Origin: JBEKCP01 sp050014815
GTDB lineage: Bacteria > Planctomycetota > Planctomycetia > Pirellulales > Thermoguttaceae
Direction: 5' to 3'
DNA: 31,903 nt
Assembly: GCA_050014815.1 (NCBI GenBank)
Contig: JBEKCP010000006.1
Location: forward strand, 1-31,903
A program made the position numbers and the translations under genes. The notes under the pieces were generated by a model. The model searched no databases. It saw nothing but the letters and a program-made list of their open reading frames with translations, and was not told where the DNA came from. Position 1 is the stretch's first letter. Each line of letters opens with the position of its first letter. Of the stretch, positions 8,701 to 15,600 are shown piece after piece.

Positions 8701-10104
8701 GCCGATCGTCAAGGTCGCGTAATCCCAGCCCAGCGGGCTGACCGTCCCGCCGGCCCCGCCCGGAACGCCCGTCGTGCCGGAGAGGTACTGGTCGTAGGCG
8801 GTATTGAGGTTGAGCTGGCCGGCCCCCTGGGCCCAATCGAGCGCCTGCGTGGTGACGGTCACGCCGGAAGCATTCACGTACTGGCCGTTGTTCCAGCCCG
8901 GCAGCTTGGTCGCCGAGTTCATGAGCACGGCCTTGACCACCCGCGCATCGCGGGATGTGCTGTCCAGGCCGTAGAGGTAGCTGGCGCTGTGCAGGAGGGC
9001 CACGGCGCCGGCGACCATCGGGGCGGAAAAACTCGTGCCCGCCGCGCCCACCGCGTAGTAGTTCCCCGCGCCGCCGGTCGGGTCGGACGTGGCGAACTGG
9101 TTGCCGCCGGTCAGTCCGCCGTAGTACGCCAGGGCCAACGACGTGCCGGGCGCCACGATGTCCACCGGGGCGCGGACGCCGGGGACCAGGCCGTGCACCG
9201 GATCGTAATAGTCTTGCGGGCCGGTACTGCTGAAGCTGGCGACGGAGCTGAAGTTGGTGAGCGAGCCGTCGCCGGTCGCCCCCACGGAAATCCCGTTGTA
9301 GCCGGATGCCGGCCCGCCCACCCCGTTCGCCGTTCCCGAGTTGCCCGCCGCCGCGACAAACGACGTTTGGGGATTGGCCCGGGCGAACCCGTCCAGGGCC
9401 AACGTGTACGTGTCGGTTCCCGTGGGGTCGGTCTCTCCCCAACTGCTGTTGATCACGTCGTTCGGACCGGTAAACGAGAAGGTGATCCCGCCGCTGCTGA
9501 AGCTGTGCGACAGGGAGGTGGTGAAGAAGTGGTTGTAAGCCTCGTAGAAGGTCTGGTCGCTGATGTTGAAGGAGCCGGAATAAGTGTCCGGAGGCGTGGG
9601 GGGATTCCAACTCGTGGCCATGGCGCCGGAGTAGAGTTGCGCCATGGGCGCAATGCCCATCTGGTAGTAGTAGTAGGAGCCGCTGATCGGCGGTCCCAGG
9701 CCGGCGATGGTCATGCCGACCATCGTGGCGTGCAGATCGGTCATGGTCGAGACGTTGTTTGAGAACGCGCCGGGCGCAATGTAATAATTGGAGCTGCTGA
9801 CGCCGGTCAGGGTTTCGTGCCCGTTCCAAACGAGACCGGCCTCGACGTTGGCGACCGTGGCGAACTGGCCCCAGATCCCGGCATTGAGGAAGCGGTCGGC
9901 CCCAATCAGCGTATTGATGGTTACGCCGACGTTGCTGCCGTCCCAGGTCACGATGTTGCTGGTGGCCCGGGTATTGAACCCCGGGCTGACCGGATAGTAG
10001 CCGAGGCCGGTGGTCTGCGCCTCCGCGCGGCCGGTCGCCCAGGCGACGATCAACAACGCCGCCAAGCACGCTGATCGCCACCTTGCCAGGTTCCGCAGTA
10101 TCAT
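2746..10104 (-). CDS. Giant S8-like (subtilase) protein with autotransporter-type repeats and PEP-CTERM anchor
   Basis: A 2452-aa exported, probably surface-sorted protein. It has a signal peptide (residues 1-30, basic then hydrophobic, ending AEA) and a subtilase domain (about 55-450) with HATMVGM (His125), AAGNSG (Asn255) and GTSFSAPMVAG (Ser358). At the usual catalytic Asp the sequence reads VANVEAG, a Glu at 88. Residues about 450-1180 are Gly/Ser/Thr-rich beta domains, one CARDB-like. About 1186-2230 hold seven units with the motif Y-x-GG-T/I-T (passenger-associated beta-strand repeat type). The end is TPEPSTLVLL, a hydrophobic helix and an Arg cluster, the PEP-CTERM layout for exosortase cleavage. 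An in-frame GTG at 10128 would add eight residues; ATG 10104 gives the cleaner signal peptide. The last codons and stop come from a repeat. No typical autotransporter barrel is seen. Confidence 0.88.
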   Translation of the reverse strand: MILRNLARWRSACLAALLIVAWATGRAEAQTTGLGYYPVSPGFNTRATSNIVTWDGSNVGVTINTLIGADRFLNAGIWGQFATVANVEAGLVWNGHETLTGVSSSNYYIAPGAFSNNVSTMTDLHATMVGMTIAGLGPPISGSYYYYQMGIAPMAQLYSGAMATSWNPPTPPDTYSGSFNISDQTFYEAYNHFFTTSLSHSFSSGGITFSFTGPNDVINSSWGETDPTGTDTYTLALDGFARANPQTSFVAAAGNSGTANGVGGPASGYNGISVGATGDGSLTNFSSVASFSSTGPQDYYDPVHGLVPGVRAPVDIVAPGTSLALAYYGGLTGGNQFATSDPTGGAGNYYAVGAAGTSFSAPMVAGAVALLHSASYLYGLDSTSRDARVVKAVLMNSATKLPGWNNGQYVNASGVTVTTQALDWAQGAGQLNLNTAYDQYLSGTTGVPGGAGGTVSPLGWDYATLTIGGNNSYRIQGSLRGGTYLDVTLDWFRNCAAPTLGGGNNLVVSNDGMANLDLEVWNSAFTKEYAVSNSLYNTVQELHFLVPNDGQYAIRVGYTGQMYGTPQTEPYGLAWNGSPAVTLTTTYTRTASRGADIIVGGSTTVTASIQNTGTLAADDLAVANVRPAASGGTITAGTAYSGTLAQSVAGSSSGYTFTHSVPGTYTITPAVDSAANATLGGAATEDFGSPITATVNVYDHAGGSATGTNIALPSVIVGYTGSVAGLSTATIANAPGFRVNLKTTGSTSQNSVSINNVQGIVPGGSDTISAALAAGRGVGAVSESFGLVYADDSDLSGAGSNLGAMTVTVTGNVLDHAAASLTPASVAFGRVMRGTLLATPTTVLGNAANPAPNTRAGLQITGLGGLTDSGSGLIGPGVSRTLSAPAVDTGTTGSYSQSYPIGLSDDQSILGWTAVPGGAVFSVSATVVDNRRLSATPLVFAAHVGQTLSLATTISSVTNQDDQWTRVTLPAGPFTSGPVTVAAGAAYAFGGGNDAVNSTTRGVSAAFASAGLQSGSVAILPLGEGLAGETVQASAMNYSATVYQYAQPQWRLTTGSGALSGSGTSYTLNFGSVHRGSPLSPANLAVLNSILDPVYQDVLGGSFDTSGVTSRFALAGTGSFGGVTPGASRGGIQVSLNTNAGVGSFNQPLVLLPVSDGTSAGLGTAALSPITLNLTGSLYVVQSTWIAPAGGSWGAPANWLGGTVPQLKYDTAVIANLAAGSNATITLDGSRTLGSLALGTTARAGSYTVASGSGGTLILDNDVTAADVTVAAGSQTISVPIHLNSDAAINVAPGGSLALRGAIDGSKAVVKAGGGTLLLGGSNTYSGGITVNGGVLTVLCAAKLGAAGGALAVNNPNTSAGTAVVVNLNSAQTVGSLSGTIATPSSGANTATINLTGKTTILTVGQGGSTGYAGTLAGCGGLVKAGSGLLALRGGDTYSGGTTLVVGTLGINNAAAIGTGPLTLSGGMLDNTSAGPLTLSTNNLQTWNGDFTFVGTRNLGLGTGAVTLAGAGSRRQVTVQGGTLTVGGVIGGACGLAKAGPGALVLAVADTYTGGTTLLAGTLAIENGASLGAGPLVISGGAIDNVGTGPITLSNNVETWNGDFSFLGTNDLSLGPGAVFFGGGHGVWGAQGAGNTGAVTLAGSGGSRQVTVSRGTLTVGGAIGGAFGLRKAGAGAMTLGGNNTYSGGTTVNGGALTVSAGSNLGAASGALAVNNPNTGPGTAVLVTLNSAQTVGGLSGTIATPASGSNTAAINLNTSTAVLTDNQAAPGSYAGALTGPGGLVKAGAGTLALSGQNTYTGGTTLAAGTLAVNSAASLGFGRFVINGGTLDNTSPGPVVVSTNNFQNWNADFCFVGTQNLNLGTGAVILAADRRVTVQGGVLTVGGVISGNSGLTKAGPGTLVLIGGNPYGGGNQYGGGNPYGGGSQYTGGTTLLAGTLAINGPAALGFGRLVINGGTLDNTSPGPITLATNNAQTWNSDFSFTGTQNLDLGSGSVTLAGTRCRQVTVNSGVLTVDGSISGSYGLVKAGLGTLALSGASNYAGGTTVASGTLSISNNAALGRGDVTLSGGVLRLAGNPASIGSKSASADWNKAYAGLAMNNNLRLTADSTIDVTGCNRATMGNLTSTQSHTLQVTGGSTGANQPYTLTLGGVNLDGNPTFNVANNGTGTGTLVLGALGGGGAARTITKGGAGTLSLGAPANSLVAGTVVQIAAGRLVVVGSMGPSAMSVQGGVLENDGTIAGTTTIGSGALAQGTGLYGAVSLLSGGRFSPGNGVGTVTTGATTWNGGGRYELDLSDAAGAAGSGWDQWNITGGLSLAGTAGGSYTIDLQGPAGHFDNTSPHGWLIAAVTGGISGFDPAEFVVDPPGSVPLAGGHFGVSESGNSLYLDFVPDPPLGNLALTSMVQPMVSAAVATPGVHITATPEPSTLVLLAAGICVGAALALRRRRRRGARD
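3977..6135 (-). repeat. Seven degenerate tandem beta-strand repeats within the subtilase gene
   Basis: The Y-x-GG-T/I-T motif is encoded near 3977, 4317, 4709, 5042, 5441, 5787 and 6121, at intervals of about 330-400 bp. Between motifs the sequence repeats a pattern of a GxLxxAGxGTL strand, a LxxxxAxxLGxGxLxxxGG turn and a short Asn/Trp stretch. Similarity also shows in DNA, so part of the array probably arose by internal duplication. Confidence 0.75.
4319..4395 (-). repeat. Short tandem repeat coding GGGN(P/Q)Y units
   Basis: An 18-base unit encoding Gly-Gly-Gly-Asn/Ser-Pro/Gln-Tyr is repeated four times inside the sixth beta-strand repeat. The copies differ only at the Pro/Gln and Asn/Ser codons. 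It looks like a slippage expansion and is absent from the six other repeats. Confidence 0.75.
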
Positions 10105-10246
10105 GAGCAGGTTCCCAAGCACCGGCACGGCGGCCGCTATGGAATTTCAGAGATGCGCCGTCGGGGCTGCCCGAGGTGCCCTTGCCGCCGAGACATGGAC
10201 TTAACCACGCTCGACACGCACGGGAAGAGGAGCAAGCGCAATCTCC

Positions 10247-10275
10247 ATATTAAGCCGAATGCGGGCATAACTCAA
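10247..10275 (-). promoter_or_regulatory. Candidate promoter for the subtilase gene
   Basis: On the minus strand TTGAGT (10270-10275) and TAATAT (10247-10252) are spaced by 17 bp, close to a sigma-70 consensus. It lies about 145 bases upstream of the chosen ATG, giving a long leader. Found by eye. Confidence 0.4.
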
Positions 10276-10342
10276 GGAAATTGCCCAACGAGGTTGCCGG
10301 CCATGGCCCCACTAGGAGGGGTTTTTCTTGGGAAAACCCGCA

Positions 10343-10372
10343 TTGGCCTTTCGCCGGGGGTGGCGGTATACT
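10343..10372 (+). promoter_or_regulatory. Candidate promoter for the Cys-rich protein gene
   Basis: TTGGCC (10343-10348) and TATACT (10367-10372), 18 bp apart, end 23 bases before the ATG at 10396. The -10 is good and the -35 weak. Confidence 0.35.
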
Positions 10373-10395
10373 TGAATGGCACAAGGGCGTACGCA

Positions 10396-10851
10396 ATGTT
10401 GCGCAGTGGACTGAACTTACTGTTGGCCGCCGGGATGCTCGTCGCGAGCATTCCGCACGCGCTGTGTCCCTGCGACCATAGGTCGCCCGACCACGGGTCC
10501 GCACGGCAAGAAGCGGCATGTCAGTTTGCGGCAATGACGCCCGAGTCTGCCCCTGTTTGCCCGCATTGCCGGCACTGCCGGGGACCCGCGCCGCCGCAGT
10601 CGGTTCCGTTGCGGGGGCCGCTGGGGCCGTGTACCTGCGGGGCGTGCGAAGTCATCCCGAGCGTTCCGCCGTCGTCGGCCGTCGCCGTGCCGCCGCCGGA
10701 AGGCTGCCATTACGCCATGGCCCTTGAGGCTGTGCCCGGCATGCCGGCGATCTCCGCCGGGCCGGAGGAGGGCTGGGCCACAGGCCCGCCGGATTTGCGA
10801 TCCAGTGCGGGACGGGCCATCCCCATTTTCTTGGGGCATCTTCTGCTCTGA
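10396..10851 (+). CDS. Small exported Cys/His-rich protein
   Basis: A 151-aa protein of unrecognised family. Residues 1-20 form a signal peptide or N-terminal membrane anchor (MLRSGLNLLLAAGMLVASIP). The rest is rich in Cys, His and Pro, with clusters CPCDH (24-28), CPHCRHC (55-61) and CTCGAC (79-84), and a single Cys-His pair near 104. These spacings suggest metal or redox chemistry in the periplasm. It lies upstream of the CusBA-like genes in the same direction, with a composite repeat in between, so a role in metal handling is likely but inferred. I chose ATG 10396 because it starts the hydrophobic segment and follows a TATACT box; the open frame runs on upstream without protein-like features. 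Confidence 0.6.
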   Translation: MLRSGLNLLLAAGMLVASIPHALCPCDHRSPDHGSARQEAACQFAAMTPESAPVCPHCRHCRGPAPPQSVPLRGPLGPCTCGACEVIPSVPPSSAVAVPPPEGCHYAMALEAVPGMPAISAGPEEGWATGPPDLRSSAGRAIPIFLGHLLL

Positions 10852-10866
10852 TTCTCTCCAGAGCCC

Positions 10867-10958
10867 GTTTAGCGGGCGGGCTTGCCCGCCGAGCGAACCG
10901 TGGGCCGACCGGCACGCGGCCGGCAGGGCACCATGCGGAGCATGGTCGCCCGCTAAAC
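10867..10958. repeat. Composite palindrome: GGCGGGCAAGCCC arms around an ACCATGC hairpin
   Basis: A full GTTTAGCGGGC-type arm (10867-10891) pairs through its first 11 bases with 10948-10958. Enclosed is the ACCATGC/GCATGGT module (10926-10949). It fills most of the gap between the Cys-rich gene and the CusB-like gene. Confidence 0.8.
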
Positions 10959-11019
10959 GAATTCACACCTGAACAAACCACTGTACTTGGTGCGCAAAAC
11001 GCGCATAAGGAGATCGGTT

Positions 11020-12651
11020 ATGCACGAGTCTGATAGAGATGAGTCCGAGTCTTTAACGGCGTGGCAGAAGCTGAAGTGGATCATCCGGGCGACCGAGATC
11101 CGGATGCGGTTCGTGGCCGTGTTGGTGGCGGTGGGCCTGTTCATCGGCTATTGGGACACGGTCAAGAACTACTGGGACCGATGGACGCGGCCGGCGACGG
11201 CGAGCGTGGGCGAGCTCCCGCCGGACAAGGAGTTCTACTGCCCGATGCACCCCAAAGTCGTCCGGACCAGCCTCGATCCGGACGGCTCGGTTCCCAAGTG
11301 TCCGATCTGCGGGATGCCGCTCTCCGAGCGGACCAAGGGCCAGTCCGAGCCGCTGCCGGAAGGGGTTGCGGCCCGGGTGCAATTGTCGCCGGAGCGGATC
11401 CAATTGGCCGGCATCCAGACCGTGGTGGTCGGGCGGCGGCCGCTGGGCCGCGAGGTCGCCACGGTTGGGACGGTGACAGTGGACGAGAGCCGGCTTTCCC
11501 GGGTGGTCAGCCGGGTGAACGGGTACATCGAGAAGCTTTACGTGGACAAGACGTTCGCCAAGGTCGCCAAGGGGGACCCGCTGGCGGCCGTCTACAGCCC
11601 CGATCTCTACAGCACGGCCCAGGAGATGCTCCTTTCAAGCCGCGGCACCGTGGCCAAGGACCTGGCCGCCAGCGCCGGGCGGAGGTTGCGACTCTGGGGA
11701 GTGAGCGATGAGGAGATCGGCGAGATCCTGGCCAAGGGCGAGGCGTCGCCGCGGCTGATGATCCGCTCGCCGCAGCAGGGAGACGTCCTCCGCAAGAACG
11801 TCGAGGTCGGCGCCCGGGTCGAGGAGGGCATGACGCTCTTGGAGATTGCCGACCTCTCCGAGGTGTGGATCGAGGCCGACGTTTACGAAAAAGACATCTC
11901 GCTGGTGAAAGAAGGGCAGGCGATCGAGGCCACGGTCGAGCCCCTGCCCGACCGGGTCATCACCGGCAAGGTGGCGGCGGTCTATCCGCAGTTGGACGCG
12001 GCCACCCGGACCACCCGCGTCCGGTTCCAGGTACACAACCCGGACGGGCAGTTGCGCCCCGGGATGTTTGCCACGGTGCGGATCAAGGAGAACGTCGAAG
12101 AGCGGCTCGCCGTGCCCGAACAGTCGGTGATCGACACCGGCGCGAAGCAGGTCGTGTACGTGGAGCGGCGGCCGGGCGTGTTCGACGGCGTCGAAGTGTC
12201 GCTGGGCCCGCGGAGCGGCGAGTTCTATCCGGTCGTCAGAGGGCTTCAGGCAGGGGACCGGGTGGCCGCGGCGGGGGCCTTCCTGATCGACGCCGAGACC
12301 CGGCTCAATCCGGCGGCGGCCGCGACGTACTTCGGCGCCAGCGGCGGGCCGCAGGGCGGGCATGCCGGGACAAACGGCGGGACACACGGCGGGCAAGCCC
12401 GCCCGCTAGAGAAGTTCCCCGCCGGCGCGCTGGAGAATATCAATAAACTGCCGGAGGCGGACCGGCCGCTGGCCAGGGCGCAACACTCCTGCCCCATCAC
12501 CGGCGCGGTGCTGGGCACGATGGGCGTGCCGGTGAAGATCCAGATCAAGGGCCACCCGGTGTTCCTCTGCTGCGCCGGGTGCGTCGACGAGGCGCGGAGC
12601 AAGCCGGACGAGACCCTCAAGAAGGTCGAGGATATCAAACGCCATGATTGA
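11020..12651 (+). CDS. cusB: CusB-like RND efflux periplasmic adaptor with two metal-binding modules
   Basis: Membrane-fusion protein of a heavy-metal (Cu/Ag-type) RND efflux system, 543 aa. One N-terminal membrane helix (29-45) is followed by a heavy-metal-binding module YCPMHP...CPICGMPL (about 73-101), then the barrel-sandwich/lipoyl and beta-barrel core (about 120-420). A Gly/His-rich linker (GGPQGGHAGTNGGTHGG) is partly encoded by a dispersed repeat (12387-12408). The C-terminus has a second module, SCPITGAVLG...FLCCAGC, like a YHS/TRASH metal-binding domain. The start is set by AAGGAG at 11007-11012, seven bases before ATG 11020. The gene overlaps the CusA-like gene by 8 bp, so the two are translated together. 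Metal specificity is inferred from family. Confidence 0.9.
   Translation: MHESDRDESESLTAWQKLKWIIRATEIRMRFVAVLVAVGLFIGYWDTVKNYWDRWTRPATASVGELPPDKEFYCPMHPKVVRTSLDPDGSVPKCPICGMPLSERTKGQSEPLPEGVAARVQLSPERIQLAGIQTVVVGRRPLGREVATVGTVTVDESRLSRVVSRVNGYIEKLYVDKTFAKVAKGDPLAAVYSPDLYSTAQEMLLSSRGTVAKDLAASAGRRLRLWGVSDEEIGEILAKGEASPRLMIRSPQQGDVLRKNVEVGARVEEGMTLLEIADLSEVWIEADVYEKDISLVKEGQAIEATVEPLPDRVITGKVAAVYPQLDAATRTTRVRFQVHNPDGQLRPGMFATVRIKENVEERLAVPEQSVIDTGAKQVVYVERRPGVFDGVEVSLGPRSGEFYPVVRGLQAGDRVAAAGAFLIDAETRLNPAAAATYFGASGGPQGGHAGTNGGTHGGQARPLEKFPAGALENINKLPEADRPLARAQHSCPITGAVLGTMGVPVKIQIKGHPVFLCCAGCVDEARSKPDETLKKVEDIKRHD
12387..12408. repeat. GGCGGGCAAGCCC-family repeat inside cusB
   Basis: The first 22 bases match the unit at 4-28. 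It is read in frame as GGQARPL in the linker before the C-terminal metal-binding module, joined to Gly-rich codons that look like local expansion. Confidence 0.8.
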
Positions 12652-15600
12652 ATCGATCATTGAATTCTCGATCCGCAACCGTTTCCTGGTCATCATCGGC
12701 GCGGTCGTGCTGGTGGCCGGGGGCATCTACGCCGTCGTCAACACGCCGGTCGACGCCATTCCCGACCTGTCGGAGAACCAGGTCATCGTGTTCACCGACT
12801 GGATGGGCCGCAGCCCGCGGGAAATCGAGGACCAGATCACCTATCCGCTGTCGGTGAACCTGCAGGGGTTGGCGGGCGTGCGGTCGGTGCGGAGTTCCAG
12901 CGAGTTCAACTTCTCGATGATCAACATCATCTTCGAGGACAACGTGGACTTCTACTTCGCCCGGCAGCGGGTGCTGGAACGGCTGACGCTGGCCAACACG
13001 TTCCTGCCGCCGGGGGTGGTGCCCTACCTGGCCCCCGACGCGACCGCGCTGGGCCAGATCTTCTGGTACACGGTCGAGGGCGAGGGGCAGGATCCTGGGC
13101 GGCTCCGGGCCGTTCAGGACTGGTACGTCCGCTACCAGCTCAACTCGGTGCCCGGCGTGGCCCAGGTCGCCTCCGTGGGCGGCTTCCCGATCGAGTACCA
13201 GATCGACGTCGATCCCCGCAAGCTGCGGGGCTACGGCGTCACGCTGGGCGAGCTCTACAACGCGGTGGCCCGATCGAACTCCGCCGTCGGCGGCCGGGTG
13301 ATTCAGAAGGCGGGCGCCGAGTATCTCGTCCGCGGCGTCGGGTGGATCCGGTCGCTGGATGACATCCGGGACATCGTCGTCCGCTCGGACCCGGCCAAGG
13401 GCACGCCCATCACCGTGGACAACCTGGCCACGGTGGGCCGCGGCACGCAGTTCCGCCGCAGCGTGCTCGAAAAAGACGGCAACGAGGTGGTCGGCGCCGT
13501 CGTGATGATGCGCTACGGCGAGAACCCGCTGGCCGTCACCCGCCGGGTCAAGGAGAAGATCCTGGAACTCCAGTCGGGACTGCCCGAGGGCGTCCACATC
13601 ATCCCCTTCTACGACCGGACGCGGCTGGTCGAAGGGGCCATCCACACGCTGGCCGACATCCTCACGCACGAGATGATCATCGCCTCGGTGGCCATCCTGC
13701 TGATCCTGATGCACTTCCGCAGCGCTGCGGTCATCTGCCTGACGCTGCCGATGTCGGTCCTGGTGTCGTTCATCCTCATGCGGCTCTTCGGTATCGCGTC
13801 GAACATCATGTCGCTCACCGGGATCGCCATTTCGATCGGCATCCTCGTGGACCAGGCGGTCGTGATGGTCGAGAACGCCACGCACCACCTGACGGCCCAT
13901 TTCGGCAAGCGGCGGGTGACGGGCGACACCCGCGAACTGGTCATCCCCGCCTGCCGCACGGTCGGCCGGCCCATCTTCTTCTCCGTGATGATCATCCTGC
14001 TGTCGTTCGCGCCCGTCTTTGCGCTATCCGGCCAGCAGGGAAAGATGTTCCATCCGCTGGCCTTCACCAAGAGCTTCGCCATGGTGGGCGTGGCCGCGCT
14101 GTCGATCACCCTCGTGCCGGCCCTGATCCCCACGTTCATCAAGGGGCGGCTGCGGACCGAAGAGGAAAGCTGGCTCGTGCGGACCCTGATCGGGATCTGG
14201 CGGCCGCTCTTGGTCTGGGCGCTGCCGCGGCGGAACCTGGTCATGTGGGCCTTCGCCTTCTTGATGATCGCCGGTTCCGGAATCACGCCCTGGGAAGCGA
14301 TCATCCCGCTCGGCTGGAGAACCTGCCACCTGATCGTCGTCGGGCTGACGACCGCCGTCACGGTCGTCTTCCTGAAAGGCCGCCGCTGGCAGGTTTTGGG
14401 CTTCGCCGGCCTGGCGGCGTTGAGCCTGGCCGCCGCCAACTTCCCCAAGATCGGCACCGACTACATGCCGCCGCTGGACGAGGGGAGCATCCTGGACATG
14501 CCGGTGACGGTCCCGCGGGCGTCCGTGACCGAGACCGCCGACGATCTGAAGGCCCGCGACGCGCTATTGCGCCACTTCCCGGAGGTCGAGCGGGTCGTGG
14601 GCAAGTCGGGCCGGGCCGACACGCCGACCGACCCCTCGCCGCTGGACATGATCGAGACGGTAATCACCCTCCGGCCCAAGGAATTCTGGCCCAAACGCAA
14701 GATGGAGTTCAAGGACGCCCTGCGGCAGACGGCGGTGGTCCAGCGGGAGATGCTCGTCCGGGGACTGCTCAAGGAGCCGCCGGGGGAGGCCGACCGGCGG
14801 GCCCTCCGCAACGATGTCACCATGGCCGCGCTCGGGCAGCTCGACGCGGCCCTGCGGGAACTCTTGGTGCAGCGCTACGGCGCGTTCGAAACCACCTTGG
14901 GCCCCACACTCACGCGGGAGTTCATCGCCGAGTTGGTCCGGCAGTGGCGGGAGGACGGGCGGCTCTTGCGACCCGTCGAGCAGGAGGAAATCGACGGCGT
15001 CGGCGATGCCCTGTCGGCCAAGTTCGGCCGGTGGCTGGCCGCCGGGGCCGCCCAGGAGGATGTCAACCGCCTGGTCCAGCAAATCGCCGAGCAACTTTCG
15101 GCCGCCGGAGCGGTCGAGATGTCGCCCGATCTCTTGACCCTCCGGCTTGGCACGGTCCATAAGGCCCTGCTGGCGGCGGGCGACCTGCTGGGACTGGATC
15201 GGCCGACGCTGTTTACACGAATGCGAGATTTCATCCGCAATCGGCACGACACTCATTGGGCCGAACTGACCCGGCAACTCAACTACGAGGTGCTCGACCA
15301 GGCCGTGGGGGCCTACAACTGGTACTGCCTGGACGAATTCCGCAAGAAGGCGCGGGAGCAGGGGCTGTGGTCGGGGCCGCATGCCCTGACCCAGGAAGCC
15401 CTCACCCCCGGGTACCCGCTTGTGGGTGCCTCTCCCGGAGGGAGAGGGGAGCAACAGGACCCCGAGCTTCAGGAACTTCGCGGCAAGCTGGACGGCCCGC
15501 TGGCCAAGGGCCTCTTCCTCTGGCAGAAATCGAAGGCCGACCTCGTCCAGGAAATGGACAGCGTCTGCCAGGTGCCCGGCTGGGGCAACATCTGGACCCA

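Noticed and set aside
7838..10081. 747-aa open frame shifted on the minus strand within the subtilase gene
   Set aside because: Arg/Gln/Gly-rich product typical of a frame shadow; the subtilase motifs are in the other frame.
10126..10128. GTG start for the subtilase
   Set aside because: No ribosome site; the ATG at 10104 gives a typical signal peptide.
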